DNA from: an uncultured Bacteroidales bacterium
Lineage (GTDB): Bacteria > Bacteroidota > Bacteroidia > Bacteroidales > Bacteroidaceae
DNA length: 64,000 bases
NCBI GenBank assembly: GCA_937995875.1
Contig: CALKIW010000040.1
Span: 12,952 to 76,951 of the forward strand
Direction of reading: 5' to 3'
The position numbers and the translations under genes were made by a program. This document shows, piece after piece, positions 1-8,636 of the stretch. The notes under the pieces are model-generated. The model saw only the letters and a list, made by a program, of their open reading frames with translations. It did not search any database and was not told the origin of the DNA. Positions within the stretch are counted from its first letter, which is position 1. Each line of letters opens with the position of its first letter.

Positions 1-96
1 CAAGTTTGAGACAGGAGAGGATCCAGCCTGCCACCAAGTTGTTTGCTGAGCGTTCATTTCATAAAATCATTCACTAACAACTTAAAAAGAAAAACG

Positions 97-741
97 ATGG
101 AATCTTCAAACAACAACATGACTGCCGAACGCAGTCTCGAAATCATCAGCCGTACCATTGAGGAGAGTCGCCAACGCATCACTCGTGGCAGTTGGAAAAG
201 CATGCTGATATGGGGCGTGGCCGTTGCCATCATAGCGCTTACAGTGGGCCATCTGTGGAAGAACACCTCGGCCGGAGCGGGCGCCAACGGGCTTTGGGGT
301 GCCCTCGGTCTGGTGGCATTGGCCGAACAAAGATATAAGAAGAGACACCCGAAAATTCCACAAACTTTCGTCAGTAAGACCATTTCGCAGATTTGGGGCA
401 GCCTTGGCATCATGGCAGGCTCTATTGGTCTCTTTATAGGCATGCTGGCTTTGTTACAAGTGTCGATTCCCCTGCCCGTGATACCTGCCCCGAACAGTCC
501 GGAAAGTTTTGGCCATATCCCCATCACTGCGCTCATTATTCTGCTCATAGGTATAGCCGGAATGATTACCGGACGCATTCTGAAGAGCACCGTCATCACC
601 GTGTGCTGCTACATCGCAGGTATATCGGGCAGTTTCCTCGCGCTGGTCTACGCAGGTCCTTACGAGATGGTCGTACTGGCCGGAGTGGCTGTCGTGGGAC
701 TCATCGTGCCTGCATTGATCATCAAAACGAAGGAGGCGTAA
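97..741 (+). CDS. Hypothetical multi-pass membrane protein
   Basis: Predicted 214-residue inner-membrane protein of unknown function. The first about 34 residues are polar and cytoplasm-like (ESSNNNMTAERSLEIISR). Several hydrophobic stretches follow, near residues 35-52, 65-77, 100-122, 140-160, 165-183 and 190-208, so five or six membrane spans. I start it at the ATG at 97; the frame is open upstream to 43, but that part lacks a family look and would precede the polar N-terminus. The stop codon lies 2 nt before the start of the winged-helix gene, so the two are almost certainly co-transcribed. Membrane protein plus small winged-helix regulator is a common Bacteroidetes pair, which suggests the regulator controls or senses through this protein (inference). 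Confidence 0.75.
   Translation: MESSNNNMTAERSLEIISRTIEESRQRITRGSWKSMLIWGVAVAIIALTVGHLWKNTSAGAGANGLWGALGLVALAEQRYKKRHPKIPQTFVSKTISQIWGSLGIMAGSIGLFIGMLALLQVSIPLPVIPAPNSPESFGHIPITALIILLIGIAGMITGRILKSTVITVCCYIAGISGSFLALVYAGPYEMVVLAGVAVVGLIVPALIIKTKEA
731..736 (+). promoter_or_regulatory. Shine-Dalgarno-like AGGAGG before winged-helix gene
   Basis: A full AGGAGG lies inside the last codons of the membrane-protein gene, 7 nt before the ATG at 744. It supports that start codon and translational coupling. Such strong sites are unusual for Bacteroidetes, where initiation mostly relies on an A-rich leader. Confidence 0.5.
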
Positions 742-743
742 TT

Positions 744-1025
744 ATGTTTAAGCCTCTCAATCCACTGCTACACAGCGAACTGCGATTAGCAATCATCTCT
801 CTGCTCATGGATGTAGAGGAGGCCGACTTCCCCTATGTCAAGGAACAGACGGGCGCCACATCGGGAAATCTGAGCGTGCAGATAGGCAAATTGGAGGAAG
901 CCGGCTACATCAGTGTGGAGAAAACGTTTCGTGGAAAGCGTCCCGCCACCATCTGCCGCATGACCGACAAGGGGCAGGAAGCCTTTGAAAACTACGTAGA
1001 AGCGCTGAAAAGTTACATCAAATAA
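744..1025 (+). CDS. Winged-helix transcriptional regulator
   Basis: Small (93-residue) DNA-binding protein of the MarR/ArsR-like winged-helix type found as 'winged helix DNA-binding domain' in Bacteroidetes. The recognition-helix region reads TSGNLSVQIGKLEEAGYI, followed by a wing with KTFRGKRPATICRMTDKG, a classic MarR-like wing ending in a TDKG turn. No ligand domain is present. It begins 2 nt after the membrane-protein gene, with AGGAGG placed correctly for the ATG at 744. The likely role is local regulation of its own operon (inference). Confidence 0.85.
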   Translation: MFKPLNPLLHSELRLAIISLLMDVEEADFPYVKEQTGATSGNLSVQIGKLEEAGYISVEKTFRGKRPATICRMTDKGQEAFENYVEALKSYIK

Positions 1026-1190
1026 CGCTGCGATAAGATTCTAACAGCAGCAACAAATAACCATTCTCTCTTGAAAACCCGGAGTTGGAGGCACGACCGC
1101 CAGCTTCGGGTTGCCCATTGGTTAGGATAGTCAAGCCAAAACAATACATATTTTTTCTCTTTCCATGACATTATTTCAAGAATAAATCCC

Positions 1191-1198
1191 TATATTTG
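1191..1198 (+). promoter_or_regulatory. Bacteroidetes -7 box before DUF1893 gene
   Basis: TATATTTG matches TAnnTTTG and lies 28 nt before the ATG. No good -33 TTTG is visible at the expected distance. Confidence 0.45.
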
Positions 1199-1226
1199 CC
1201 AAAGAAACCTATAAATCTACTGTCCT

Positions 1227-1580
1227 ATGATGCAAGATGTAATTGATACGCTACATACAGAGCAATGTTCGCTTGCGATACTTCACGAAGGCAACATCCG
1301 CACCTTCGACGGCCATGGCGTGCGCCGTCTGTACAACATTATCAATGATGAGCCGGAACTCTTTTTCAAAGCCAAACTGGCCGTAAAAGCAGTAGGGCGC
1401 TCTGCCGCACGCATGATAGTGGAAGGCGGGGTGACCGAAGTCCATGCGGAAGTGATGTCGCAACAGGCATACGACGTACTGCACGACGCAGGCATAGCCA
1501 TCAGTTTCGATAAGAAAGTAGACCACGCCTCTTTTCTGGATATATGGCGAAAACTGGGCGAATTGGAAAATGAGGAATAA
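1227..1580 (+). CDS. DUF1893 domain-containing protein
   Basis: A 117-residue protein matching the DUF1893 family (Thermotoga TM1506 type), which has a cytidine-deaminase-like fold but unknown function. Recognisable parts are the N-terminal CSLAILHEGNIRTFDGHGVR segment, the conserved GRSAARMIVEGGVTEV stretch and the C-terminal region with DHASFLDIWRKLGEL. Two consecutive ATG codons (1227 and 1230) are both possible starts. It is monocistronic: own -7 box at 1191 and a shared terminator hairpin at 1690-1730. I see no catalytic zinc motif of a true deaminase, so enzymatic activity is not claimed. Confidence 0.8.
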   Translation: MMQDVIDTLHTEQCSLAILHEGNIRTFDGHGVRRLYNIINDEPELFFKAKLAVKAVGRSAARMIVEGGVTEVHAEVMSQQAYDVLHDAGIAISFDKKVDHASFLDIWRKLGELENEE

Positions 1581-1689
1581 GTTCGAAAGCATATAGCAAC
1601 GGATAGCCTGCTACCTCTGTCCTGCCACCGCAAGGAGGGAGGAAGACGGCAGTTGTGTGCTTGTGTCAGAAAAGAAATATAACGTAAAA

Positions 1690-1730
1690 AGAGAGCCATC
1701 CTGATCGGTTACAGAACAGGATGGCTCTCT
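1690..1730. terminator. Bidirectional terminator hairpin
   Basis: Perfect 14-bp inverted repeat (AGAGAGCCATCCTG and its complement) with a 13-nt loop between convergent genes. On the minus strand it is followed by a T-run, so it best serves the Na/Pi transporter gene. It is the only clear feature in the 1581-1858 gap. Confidence 0.8.
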
Positions 1731-1858
1731 ATGTGTATTTATGTCTGTGACAAACGTCGGCTCTGTCTTAACAATTTGACGGAAGGATGGCGCTTGGCGT
1801 GTGTTTGTGTCTGCCATCACCCCTTCGCCGGCTTCAAGGAGGGTTGAAGTGGGTCTTT

Positions 1859-3574
1859 TTAAACTTCGTCTTGCTTCACACCCATGCGCGATTCCACCAC
1901 ATTGACCACATAATCACCGAGTTTTTCACACTCCTGAATAATATCCATATACATCGTGCCCACTGCGTATGTATAGGCGTGGTTGTTGATGTCGTTGATA
2001 TTCTGCGTACGCAACTGGTTGCGATAGTTGTTGATTTCGTTCTCGATATTGAACGAACGGGCGGGGTCGAGGTTTTCTTTGTACCCCTTGAGAAGCGTAT
2101 TCATCTCGTTGAGAGCGTCGTCTACAAGTTCGAACATCTGGTGGATGCACTCGTATTGCTGCTCGGTGAAATCTTCCTTACCCGTCTTACGACGTTTGAT
2201 GGTACGGGCAAGATTGTTGCAAGAGTCGCCAATGCTCTCTATCTCGGCTATCTGACGCAGCATCGCACGGATTTTACCCTTCGTGTCATCGCTCAAGTGG
2301 GCATTGCTCACATGGTCGAGATATTTGGCGATTTCAATCTCCATGTTGTCGGAAATGTTCTCATACTTCTCTATTCGGTCGTATGTTTTCATGAATTTGT
2401 CGTCGTCCTGCTCACCCAAGAGTTCGCGCACCATGCCAAACATACGGTGTATGCGCTCTGCAAAACTCAACACTTCTTTCTGCGCTTCCAATACGGAGAG
2501 TTCGGGAGTCCTCATGATTCCGCCTTGGATAAAACGCAGACGGAAGTCATCTTCGTCCACAATGGCACTGGGTTTGATTAGCCAGCACACCACCTTCTCT
2601 ATCAAGGGGATAAACCAAATAAGAATAAAGGTATTGGTTACATTGAAGCAAGTGTGGAAAGCGGCTAACACTATGGGGAGTATGGCGGCCTTTTCCGCCT
2701 CGCTGTAACCTATTCCTGCCGGGTTGTAACCCACCATGGAGCACACCATATTGACAAAGGGATAGAACATGAAAAGCACCCATATCACTCCAAACACATT
2801 GAACACGAGGTGGGCAAGAGCCGCACGGCGAGCCTGAGTGTTGGCTCCGAGTGCCGCGAGATTAGCGGTAGCGGTTGTTCCAATGTTCTCGCCCAATACC
2901 AGAGCAATACCTAAATAGATGGGCAACACACCCGTAGAACACAGCAGAATGGTAATTGCCATCACAGCAGCAGAGCTTTGAACTATACAGGTGATGACCG
3001 TTCCTATCAGCAGGAATATGAAAATGGAAACGTGACTGCTTGTGTCAAAACTCGAAAAAAAGTCGATGGCACCCGAATTATGAGCCAAATCCAACTCCTT
3101 ACCGGCATCGCTCAGCAACACCAAAGAGAAGAAAAGGAAGGCGATACCGAACAGGAAGTCACCTATATATCGGCTCTTCTTGGTGTATATCAACACTATG
3201 CCGATGAGGAAAGCAGGGAATACTGCCATCGTCAAGTCTACCTTGAAGCCCAGCGACATGATCCATGCCGTGAGGGTGGTTCCTATGTTGGCACCCATAA
3301 TAACGGATATGGCCTGCGCAAGGGTGAGCAGTCCTGCATTCACGAAAGAAACCGTCATGACGGTGGTTGCCGATGAGGACTGCACGGCACATGTGATAAA
3401 CGTACCGGTGAGCATACCGGTGAAGCGGTTGGAGGTCATTGCTCCGAGGATGTGTCGCAACTGCGATCCTGCCATCTTTTGAAGAGCCTCGCTCATCACT
3501 TTCATTCCATAAATGAGGAGTGCAAGTGATCCAAAGATCTTCATGAAAATAGAAAAATAGTTTCCGTCCATCAA
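1859..3574 (-). CDS. Na+/phosphate cotransporter family protein with PhoU-like tail
   Basis: 571-residue sodium-dependent phosphate cotransporter (PF02690 type) in the inner membrane. The N-terminal half carries the duplicated transport core with the signature repeats QSSSATT (about residues 65-71) and QSSAAV (about 205), with hydrophobic segments between and around them. The C-terminal about 200 residues are soluble, helical and PhoU-like (segments such as SFAERIHRMFGMVRELLG and SIGDSCNNLARTIKRRK), as is usual for bacterial NptA/YjbB-like proteins. It stands alone on the minus strand, with a strong terminator at 1690-1730. Phosphate uptake or efflux is likely; direction and regulation cannot be told from sequence. 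Confidence 0.93.
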   Translation of the reverse strand: MMDGNYFSIFMKIFGSLALLIYGMKVMSEALQKMAGSQLRHILGAMTSNRFTGMLTGTFITCAVQSSSATTVMTVSFVNAGLLTLAQAISVIMGANIGTTLTAWIMSLGFKVDLTMAVFPAFLIGIVLIYTKKSRYIGDFLFGIAFLFFSLVLLSDAGKELDLAHNSGAIDFFSSFDTSSHVSIFIFLLIGTVITCIVQSSAAVMAITILLCSTGVLPIYLGIALVLGENIGTTATANLAALGANTQARRAALAHLVFNVFGVIWVLFMFYPFVNMVCSMVGYNPAGIGYSEAEKAAILPIVLAAFHTCFNVTNTFILIWFIPLIEKVVCWLIKPSAIVDEDDFRLRFIQGGIMRTPELSVLEAQKEVLSFAERIHRMFGMVRELLGEQDDDKFMKTYDRIEKYENISDNMEIEIAKYLDHVSNAHLSDDTKGKIRAMLRQIAEIESIGDSCNNLARTIKRRKTGKEDFTEQQYECIHQMFELVDDALNEMNTLLKGYKENLDPARSFNIENEINNYRNQLRTQNINDINNHAYTYAVGTMYMDIIQECEKLGDYVVNVVESRMGVKQDEV

Positions 3575-3710
3575 GACAATTCTAAGAAACAGTTAATACA
3601 AAACTGCTGCAAAGATAATAAAAAACCATTTTAATACCCTGCTTTTTATCGCTTTTATTTCCTCTGCAATATGCAATTAGCAGAAAAAGAAGCATGAAAA
3701 GGGTGTAACG

Positions 3711-3890
3711 GATGAGTCGAAACAGTATAAAACCCGTATTGGCAGGGTGGAAAGAACGGATGAGCAGGGTGGAAAGAACGGATGAGCAGGGTGAAAAACC
3801 AAGATGAGCAGGGTGGAAAACCAAGATGGGCAGGATGAAAAACCAAGATGAGCAGGGTGGAAAGAACGGATAAGCAGGGAGTAAAGAAAA
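3711..3890. repeat. 22-bp tandem repeat array 1
   Basis: Seven units with exactly 22-bp spacing start at 3737, 3759, 3781, 3803, 3825, 3847 and 3869. Each carries the core GCAGGGTGGAAA or a close variant, and half-units GAACG and CCAA alternate at the end. A decayed copy precedes at 3711. The array fills much of the 352-bp gap between the Na/Pi transporter start and the ACT-domain gene end, so it lies downstream of the ACT gene. Read on the minus strand it is pyrimidine-rich, with CTCATC at the phase point also used by array 5. Confidence 0.9.
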
Positions 3891-3926
3891 AGTCTATACA
3901 CCCTAACCACCATCCCCAAGAGGAGC

Positions 3927-4352
3927 TTACAGTTTGTAAAGGTCGTTTGCTGCGAGCAGGTCTACTTTCTTCTCCTGCAATATTCTCTCGCAGTTTTCCA
4001 AATTGTTCGGGCGAATTATCACATTCGCTCCATCGCCATTGGCAAAAGAATAGAGGTATTCGATGAACACACCATTGTCTGACAGGTGTTTCAAGATGAC
4101 GGCCAGAGAGCCCGGTGTGTTGGGAACGGTCATACCGATCACGTCGGTAACCTTCACCGTGAAGCCTTCTTCTTTCAACAGTTGATAGGCTTTGTCCGGG
4201 TCGGACACGATACATCGCAGTATGCCAAAGTCGCTGTTGTCGGCAATACTCATTGCACTGAGATTCACACCCGACTTGCCAAGCACTTCGGTCACTTCAG
4301 TAAGTCTGCCCGACTTATTCTCCAAAAAGATAGATAATTGCTTTGCTAACAT
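3927..4352 (-). CDS. Tandem ACT-domain amino-acid-binding protein
   Basis: A 141-residue protein made of two ACT domains (about residues 1-66 and 70-141) with no catalytic domain. The first begins QLSIFLENKSGRLTEVTEVL, a typical ligand-binding ACT strand-helix; the second has MTVPNTPGSLAVILKHL. In anaerobes and Bacteroidetes such proteins are found beside phenylacetate-CoA ligase, and here the paaK-like gene lies 165 bp upstream on the same strand. A role in sensing an aromatic amino acid or its keto-acid product is likely (inference). Both genes probably share the promoter at 5855-5885. A 22-bp repeat array follows the gene. Confidence 0.88.
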   Translation of the reverse strand: MLAKQLSIFLENKSGRLTEVTEVLGKSGVNLSAMSIADNSDFGILRCIVSDPDKAYQLLKEEGFTVKVTDVIGMTVPNTPGSLAVILKHLSDNGVFIEYLYSFANGDGANVIIRPNNLENCERILQEKKVDLLAANDLYKL

Positions 4353-4517
4353 CTGATTTATGTTTTAAATTTATGACTTCCTTTCATCCAAGCGGGGTGT
4401 TTCCCGCGCTTCAGCTGCACTCTTTCGACCGTCAGCCTCCCGCCTCCATTTGGCATCGGACAGTTGTCTCATAGAAAAAACCGGTGAAAATCGAGAGCAA
4501 AGGGATTAACTTTAGGC

Positions 4518-5816
4518 TTAAATAATTCTATTGTCCACCACTCGTCTCACTTTTCCCTCACTTCTTTCGATGCTCTTCGGCTCCACAAGTTTCACCTTAA
4601 AGCCAAGTCCTATGACACTGCGAAGCTCATTTTCGAGTTGCTTCTGCATTCTCACCATCTGGGCCATCTCATCGCAGAAAAACTCCTCCTTGACTTCCAC
4701 TTTCAGCTCTACGATGTCGGTGTTGTTCTCACGGCCCACTGTCAGCATAAAGTGCGGTTCAAACTCATTGAGGCTCAAGATTACGGACTCTATCTGAGTG
4801 GGGAACACATTGACTCCGCGAATGATGAGCATATCGTCGCTGCGTCCCAAAATGCGATCCATTCTGACAAATGTCCGCCCACACGCGCAACGCTCCCGAT
4901 GGATCGCCGTGAGGTCGTGCGTGCGATAACGGAGCAGCGGCATTCCCTCCTTCGTCAAATGCGTGAAGCACAATTCGCCCACCGTGCCGTCGGGAAGGGG
5001 GCTCCCCGTTTGCGGGTCTACTATCTCAGGATAGTAATAATCCTCATTAATATGTGTGCCGCACTGACATTCACATTCGTAGCCCACACCCGGCCCGGCA
5101 ATCTCGCTAAGCCCGTAAATGTCGTAGGCCTTAATACCAAGCATATCCTGCAAACGCTTGCGCATCTTCTCGGTCCAAGGCTCTGCTCCAAAGACTCCAA
5201 TGCGCAGCTTGAATTCTTCCTTCGGCCACGGCGACTCCTGCAGGGCTTCTCCGAGATACATACCATACGACGGGGTACAGCAGAGTGCCGTTGCCCCGAA
5301 GTCATGCATCAGCGTCACCTGCTTCTTGGTGTTGCCTGAGGAAATGGGAATAACGCTCGCGCCGATATTCGTCGCACCGGCATGCGCACCAAGACCGCCC
5401 GTAAACAGTCCGTATCCATACGAAATCTGGAAAATATCATTCTGTCCCGCACCAAACGACGTGAAGGCACGCGAGAGGCTTTCGGTCCACGTGTTCAGAT
5501 CTTTACGCGTATAGAGCACCACCACCGGCTTGCCCGTAGTACCCGACGAAGCATGGATTCTCACAATCTGGCTCATCGGCACCGCCGCAAAGCCAAAGGG
5601 ATAGTTGTCGCGCAGGTCTGTCTTCTGGGTGAACGGCAGCTTGCAAATGTCGTCAATATCCTTTATATCATCAGGGTGAAGTCCTGTTTCCTGAAACTTC
5701 TTACGATAGAACGGCGTATTGTGATACACGTATTCCACCATCGCTTTCAATCTCCGGCTCTGTATCTCACGCAACTGCCCGCGATCCATACACTCCATCA
5801 TCTCGTTCCAAATCAT
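4518..5816 (-). CDS. paaK: Phenylacetate-CoA ligase (PaaK-type)
   Basis: 432-residue adenylate-forming enzyme that activates phenylacetate or related aryl-acetates to the CoA thioester with ATP. The AMP-binding loop SSGTTGKP is at residues 90-97, followed by YGLSEIAGPG (adenylate motif) and a C-terminal domain ending SEGKVRRVVDNR with the expected catalytic lysine region. Cysteine pairs ECQCG and ERCACG in the middle are normal for the family. Length is typical. It forms a likely operon with the ACT gene. In anaerobes this pair usually works with indolepyruvate ferredoxin oxidoreductase in aromatic amino-acid breakdown or synthesis; iorAB is not seen in this window, although the related korAB is 3 kb away. 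Confidence 0.93.
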   Translation of the reverse strand: MIWNEMMECMDRGQLREIQSRRLKAMVEYVYHNTPFYRKKFQETGLHPDDIKDIDDICKLPFTQKTDLRDNYPFGFAAVPMSQIVRIHASSGTTGKPVVVLYTRKDLNTWTESLSRAFTSFGAGQNDIFQISYGYGLFTGGLGAHAGATNIGASVIPISSGNTKKQVTLMHDFGATALCCTPSYGMYLGEALQESPWPKEEFKLRIGVFGAEPWTEKMRKRLQDMLGIKAYDIYGLSEIAGPGVGYECECQCGTHINEDYYYPEIVDPQTGSPLPDGTVGELCFTHLTKEGMPLLRYRTHDLTAIHRERCACGRTFVRMDRILGRSDDMLIIRGVNVFPTQIESVILSLNEFEPHFMLTVGRENNTDIVELKVEVKEEFFCDEMAQMVRMQKQLENELRSVIGLGFKVKLVEPKSIERSEGKVRRVVDNRII

Positions 5817-5854
5817 AGATTCATTCGCTTAAGTATCATTTTCTATCTATAAAA

Positions 5855-5885
5855 CAAAGGTAGTGCTTATTTGGAACAATGCAAA
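5855..5885 (-). promoter_or_regulatory. Promoter of paaK-ACT operon
   Basis: On the minus strand TTTG (5882-5885), 19 nt, TACCTTTG (5855-5862), matching the Bacteroidetes consensus. It lies 39 nt before the start codon. The rest of 5817-6198 holds only this and the divergent udk promoter. Confidence 0.75.
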
Positions 5886-6132
5886 AAGTGTACAATGATT
5901 TTTAAATATATTTAAATCATTTCAGAATGAAAGCAAAAACAAGAAAATGCTTTTACTTTTTCATTTTGCAAGAAATTTTAACAGCATTATGGCATCTATC
6001 TGGTTGTAACAGAGCTTGAGCAGCTTCATCCATGCAAACATCTTTATCCGGAAAAACCGCACCGGGCATCGCGCTTCCCCATTATGCGTGCCTTCAGTCC
6101 ATAAAAGTGTAGTTAAAAAACCCCAAATGCCG

Positions 6133-6163
6133 TTGGAGTTTCCCAAAACTTTCTATATCTTTG
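6133..6163 (+). promoter_or_regulatory. Promoter of nucleoside kinase gene
   Basis: TTGG, 19 nt, TATCTTTG (6156-6163), 36 nt before the ATG at 6199. This supports 6199 rather than the longer open frame from 6016, which would start upstream of the promoter. Confidence 0.7.
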
Positions 6164-6198
6164 AAAACAAGTACATAACCTCAAAAACTCAGAAAAAT

Positions 6199-7860
6199 AT
6201 GAAGGAAAACATAAACATCAGATGTAAAAACAATGGGCAGACCATCAAGGTTCCCATCGGCACAACCCTCTCGAATGTTTTCAGGCAGATAGGGCTCGAT
6301 ATGGCATACGGTCCGGTCTGTGCCAAAGTGAACAACAAGGTGGAAGGAATGCACTACAGGGTGTACCATAATAAAGATGTGGAGTTTCTCGACATGACCT
6401 CCGGGTCGGGCTCGCGCAACTATACCCGCTCGGCGTTTTTCGTGCTCTGCAAAGCCGTGCACGATCTCTATCCGGGCTCAGAGGTGATCATCGATATACC
6501 CGTGAGCAACGGCTATTACGTCAATCTGCAAATAGGACGACCTGTGGAGCAGGCAGACGTGGACAATATCCGCAAGCGCATGCAGGAGATTATCGATGCC
6601 AAGATGCCCATCACCCGCCACCATGTACCCACCGAAGACGCCATCCGCATGTTCGAAAAGAAGGGCGACGAGGCCAAGGTGAAACTGCTCAGAAGCATCG
6701 GCACCATATACACCACTTATTATCAGATTGACGAATACGTAGACTACTACTACGGATCACTGCTCACCAACACCTCGAAGATTTACCTCTTCGGACTGGA
6801 TAAATATTTCGATGGACTGCTGCTGCGCATCCCCGACAGAAACAATCCCGGCTCACTGCCCGAAATGACCCGTCAGGAAAAGATGTTCGAGATATTCAAG
6901 GAACACCACCGCTGGCAAAAAATCATGGGTATCAGAACAGTGGGCGACTGCAACGAAATAGTGCAGAAAGGACACGCCACCAACCTGATTAACGTGTCGG
7001 AAGCCCTACAGGAAAAGAAAATCGCAATGATTGCCGACGAGATCGCCTCACGCAAGGATGTGAAACTCGTGCTCCTCGCCGGGCCGTCGTCATCGGGGAA
7101 GACCACCACCTGCAAGCGACTCAGCATCCAACTGCTGGCCAACGGCATCCGCCCGTTACAGATTTCGCTCGACGACTATTTTGTCAACCGCGATCAGACA
7201 CCGCAAGATGCCGATGGCGACTACGACTACGAGAGCCTCTATGCCCTCAACCTCAACCTCATCAACGAGCAGTTCAACGCCCTGTTCCGAGGCGAAGAGG
7301 TGGAGCTGCCCAAGTATAACTTCCAGACAGGAAGGAGCGAAAAGAGCGGCAAAAAGCTGCACATGGACGAAAACAACATTCTCATCGTGGAAGGCATCCA
7401 TGCTCTCAATCCTGAACTGACAGACCATATTCCCGAAAAACTGAAGTTCCGCGTGTATGTGTCCGCGCTCACCACCATTCTGCTCGACGACCACAACTAC
7501 ATTCCCACCACCGACAACCGACTGTTGCGCCGCATCATCCGCGACTACAAATATCGCGGAGTGAGTGCAAACGAGACCATCAGACGCTGGCCGTCGGTGC
7601 GTGCCGGCGAAGGCAAATGGATATTCCCCTATCAGGAAAACGCTGACGTGATGTTCAACTCGGCCATGCTTTTCGAGCTTGCCGTCATTCGTCAGCAGGC
7701 CGAGCCGCTGCTCCAGTTGGTGCCGGAGAATACGGAGGAACACGCCGAAGCCTATCGGCTGAACAAATTTCTGAAATATATCCAGCCCATCCCAAACAGC
7801 GACATACCGCCCACAAGTCTCCTGCGCGAGTTCCTCGGCGGCAGCTCATTCGAATATTAA
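6199..7860 (+). CDS. Uridine/nucleoside kinase with threonyl-tRNA-synthetase-like N-terminus
   Basis: 553-residue phosphoribulokinase/uridine-kinase family enzyme, expected to phosphorylate a nucleoside with ATP in the cytoplasm. Three parts are visible. A TGS-like beta-grasp region spans about residues 1-70 (INIRCKNNGQTIKVPIGTTL). A region like the ThrRS editing/SAD domain follows (RHHVPTEDAIRMFEKKGDEA). The kinase domain has the Walker A loop GPSSSGKT at residues 295-302, SLDDYF after it and VEGIHALNP as the Walker-B-like segment. This architecture is known in Bacteroidetes and Firmicutes 'nucleoside kinase' genes. I choose ATG 6199 because the promoter lies just upstream. It appears monocistronic and is followed by a 22-bp-core dispersed element. 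Confidence 0.9.
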   Translation: MKENINIRCKNNGQTIKVPIGTTLSNVFRQIGLDMAYGPVCAKVNNKVEGMHYRVYHNKDVEFLDMTSGSGSRNYTRSAFFVLCKAVHDLYPGSEVIIDIPVSNGYYVNLQIGRPVEQADVDNIRKRMQEIIDAKMPITRHHVPTEDAIRMFEKKGDEAKVKLLRSIGTIYTTYYQIDEYVDYYYGSLLTNTSKIYLFGLDKYFDGLLLRIPDRNNPGSLPEMTRQEKMFEIFKEHHRWQKIMGIRTVGDCNEIVQKGHATNLINVSEALQEKKIAMIADEIASRKDVKLVLLAGPSSSGKTTTCKRLSIQLLANGIRPLQISLDDYFVNRDQTPQDADGDYDYESLYALNLNLINEQFNALFRGEEVELPKYNFQTGRSEKSGKKLHMDENNILIVEGIHALNPELTDHIPEKLKFRVYVSALTTILLDDHNYIPTTDNRLLRRIIRDYKYRGVSANETIRRWPSVRAGEGKWIFPYQENADVMFNSAMLFELAVIRQQAEPLLQLVPENTEEHAEAYRLNKFLKYIQPIPNSDIPPTSLLREFLGGSSFEY

Positions 7861-7939
7861 GGGGCAGACTGCGCTGCCCGCACACAACATATAGATTGGA
7901 GGAGGGAAATTGTGGCCTTATAAGAAGCGTCTCTTGATT

Positions 7940-8430
7940 GTAAAAACAGATTACCATTTTTCGGTGATTATTTTTTGACCAACCAGCGCAAAAAAGGCTA
8001 TGTTTCCGCCCGCATTATCCATTCCTGCAACGCAAAAACAGGCTCGTTTGCAGGTTTTGTACTCCGTCCTATCATGGCGGAGCCTTAACCGCAACACGAC
8101 TAAGGCTTAACCATCATGCGAAAGAGCCCAAACGGTATTGCCGTTTGGGCTTTCTCGTACCGCCATTCCATATCTAACGGCGAATGGCCGAATAAAGCAC
8201 GCAGAGAGGTGATTGTGAAAACCTTTGATTATCAACAAACTACGAATTGCGCGAATTTTCGCGAATTTCGGACCGGAACAAAGATTTTTCAGAATAAGCG
8301 AATTCTGGAGGGGTGTTTGTAAAGGAAAATCATACGCTTGTTTTTTTTACAACAGATTAACCGGAAAAAACGGAACTGTCGGACAAGCCTAACCAGTCGG
8401 ATGAATCGAATAAGTCGGAAAGGGCTGAAT
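7940..8430 (+). repeat. Dispersed 22-bp-core element, copy A (long form)
   Basis: About 390 bp (7940-8330) shared with four other places in the window, plus about 100 bp (to 8430) shared only with copy C. Order: left module beginning GTAAAAACAGATTACCA; hairpin around CATGGCGGAG (8070s); three 22-bp units at 8084, 8106 and 8128, the third folding on itself (CCAAACGG and CCGTTTGG); right module with TACGAATTGCGCGAATTTTC and GGGGTGTTTGTAAAG. The long-form tail holds repeats of GTCGGA spaced by multiples of 9 bp. No coding potential is convincing. It occupies most of the 776-bp gap before korA. Confidence 0.9.
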
Positions 8431-8502
8431 GGCAAACGCCAAATGATACGGACACAAAACAAGACACCCAACATCTCTACAACATTAAATTGTCGCTTTT
8501 AT

Positions 8503-8533
8503 TTTGCTATATCCCAAACTTACCATACCTTTG
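8503..8533 (+). promoter_or_regulatory. Promoter of korAB
   Basis: TTTG (8503-8506), 19 nt, TACCTTTG (8526-8533). Leaves a leader of about 100 nt before the korA ATG. Confidence 0.75.
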
Positions 8534-8636
8534 TGATAACAAAACATTAAACCTATATTTTTTGAGCATAAGCCCAAATGAGGCAATATGTGAACATACA
8601 CAAACAACTATACAACCTATTTAATTCTATGATGTT

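Noticed and set aside
1076..1112. Terminator after the winged-helix gene
   Set aside because: An imperfect 9-bp inverted repeat (AACCCGGAG/CTTCGGGTT) with a long loop and no T-run; too weak to list.
7940..8330. Miniature inverted-repeat transposable element (MITE)
   Set aside because: The ends of the five copies do not form terminal inverted repeats and I cannot see target-site duplications, so I call it only a dispersed element.
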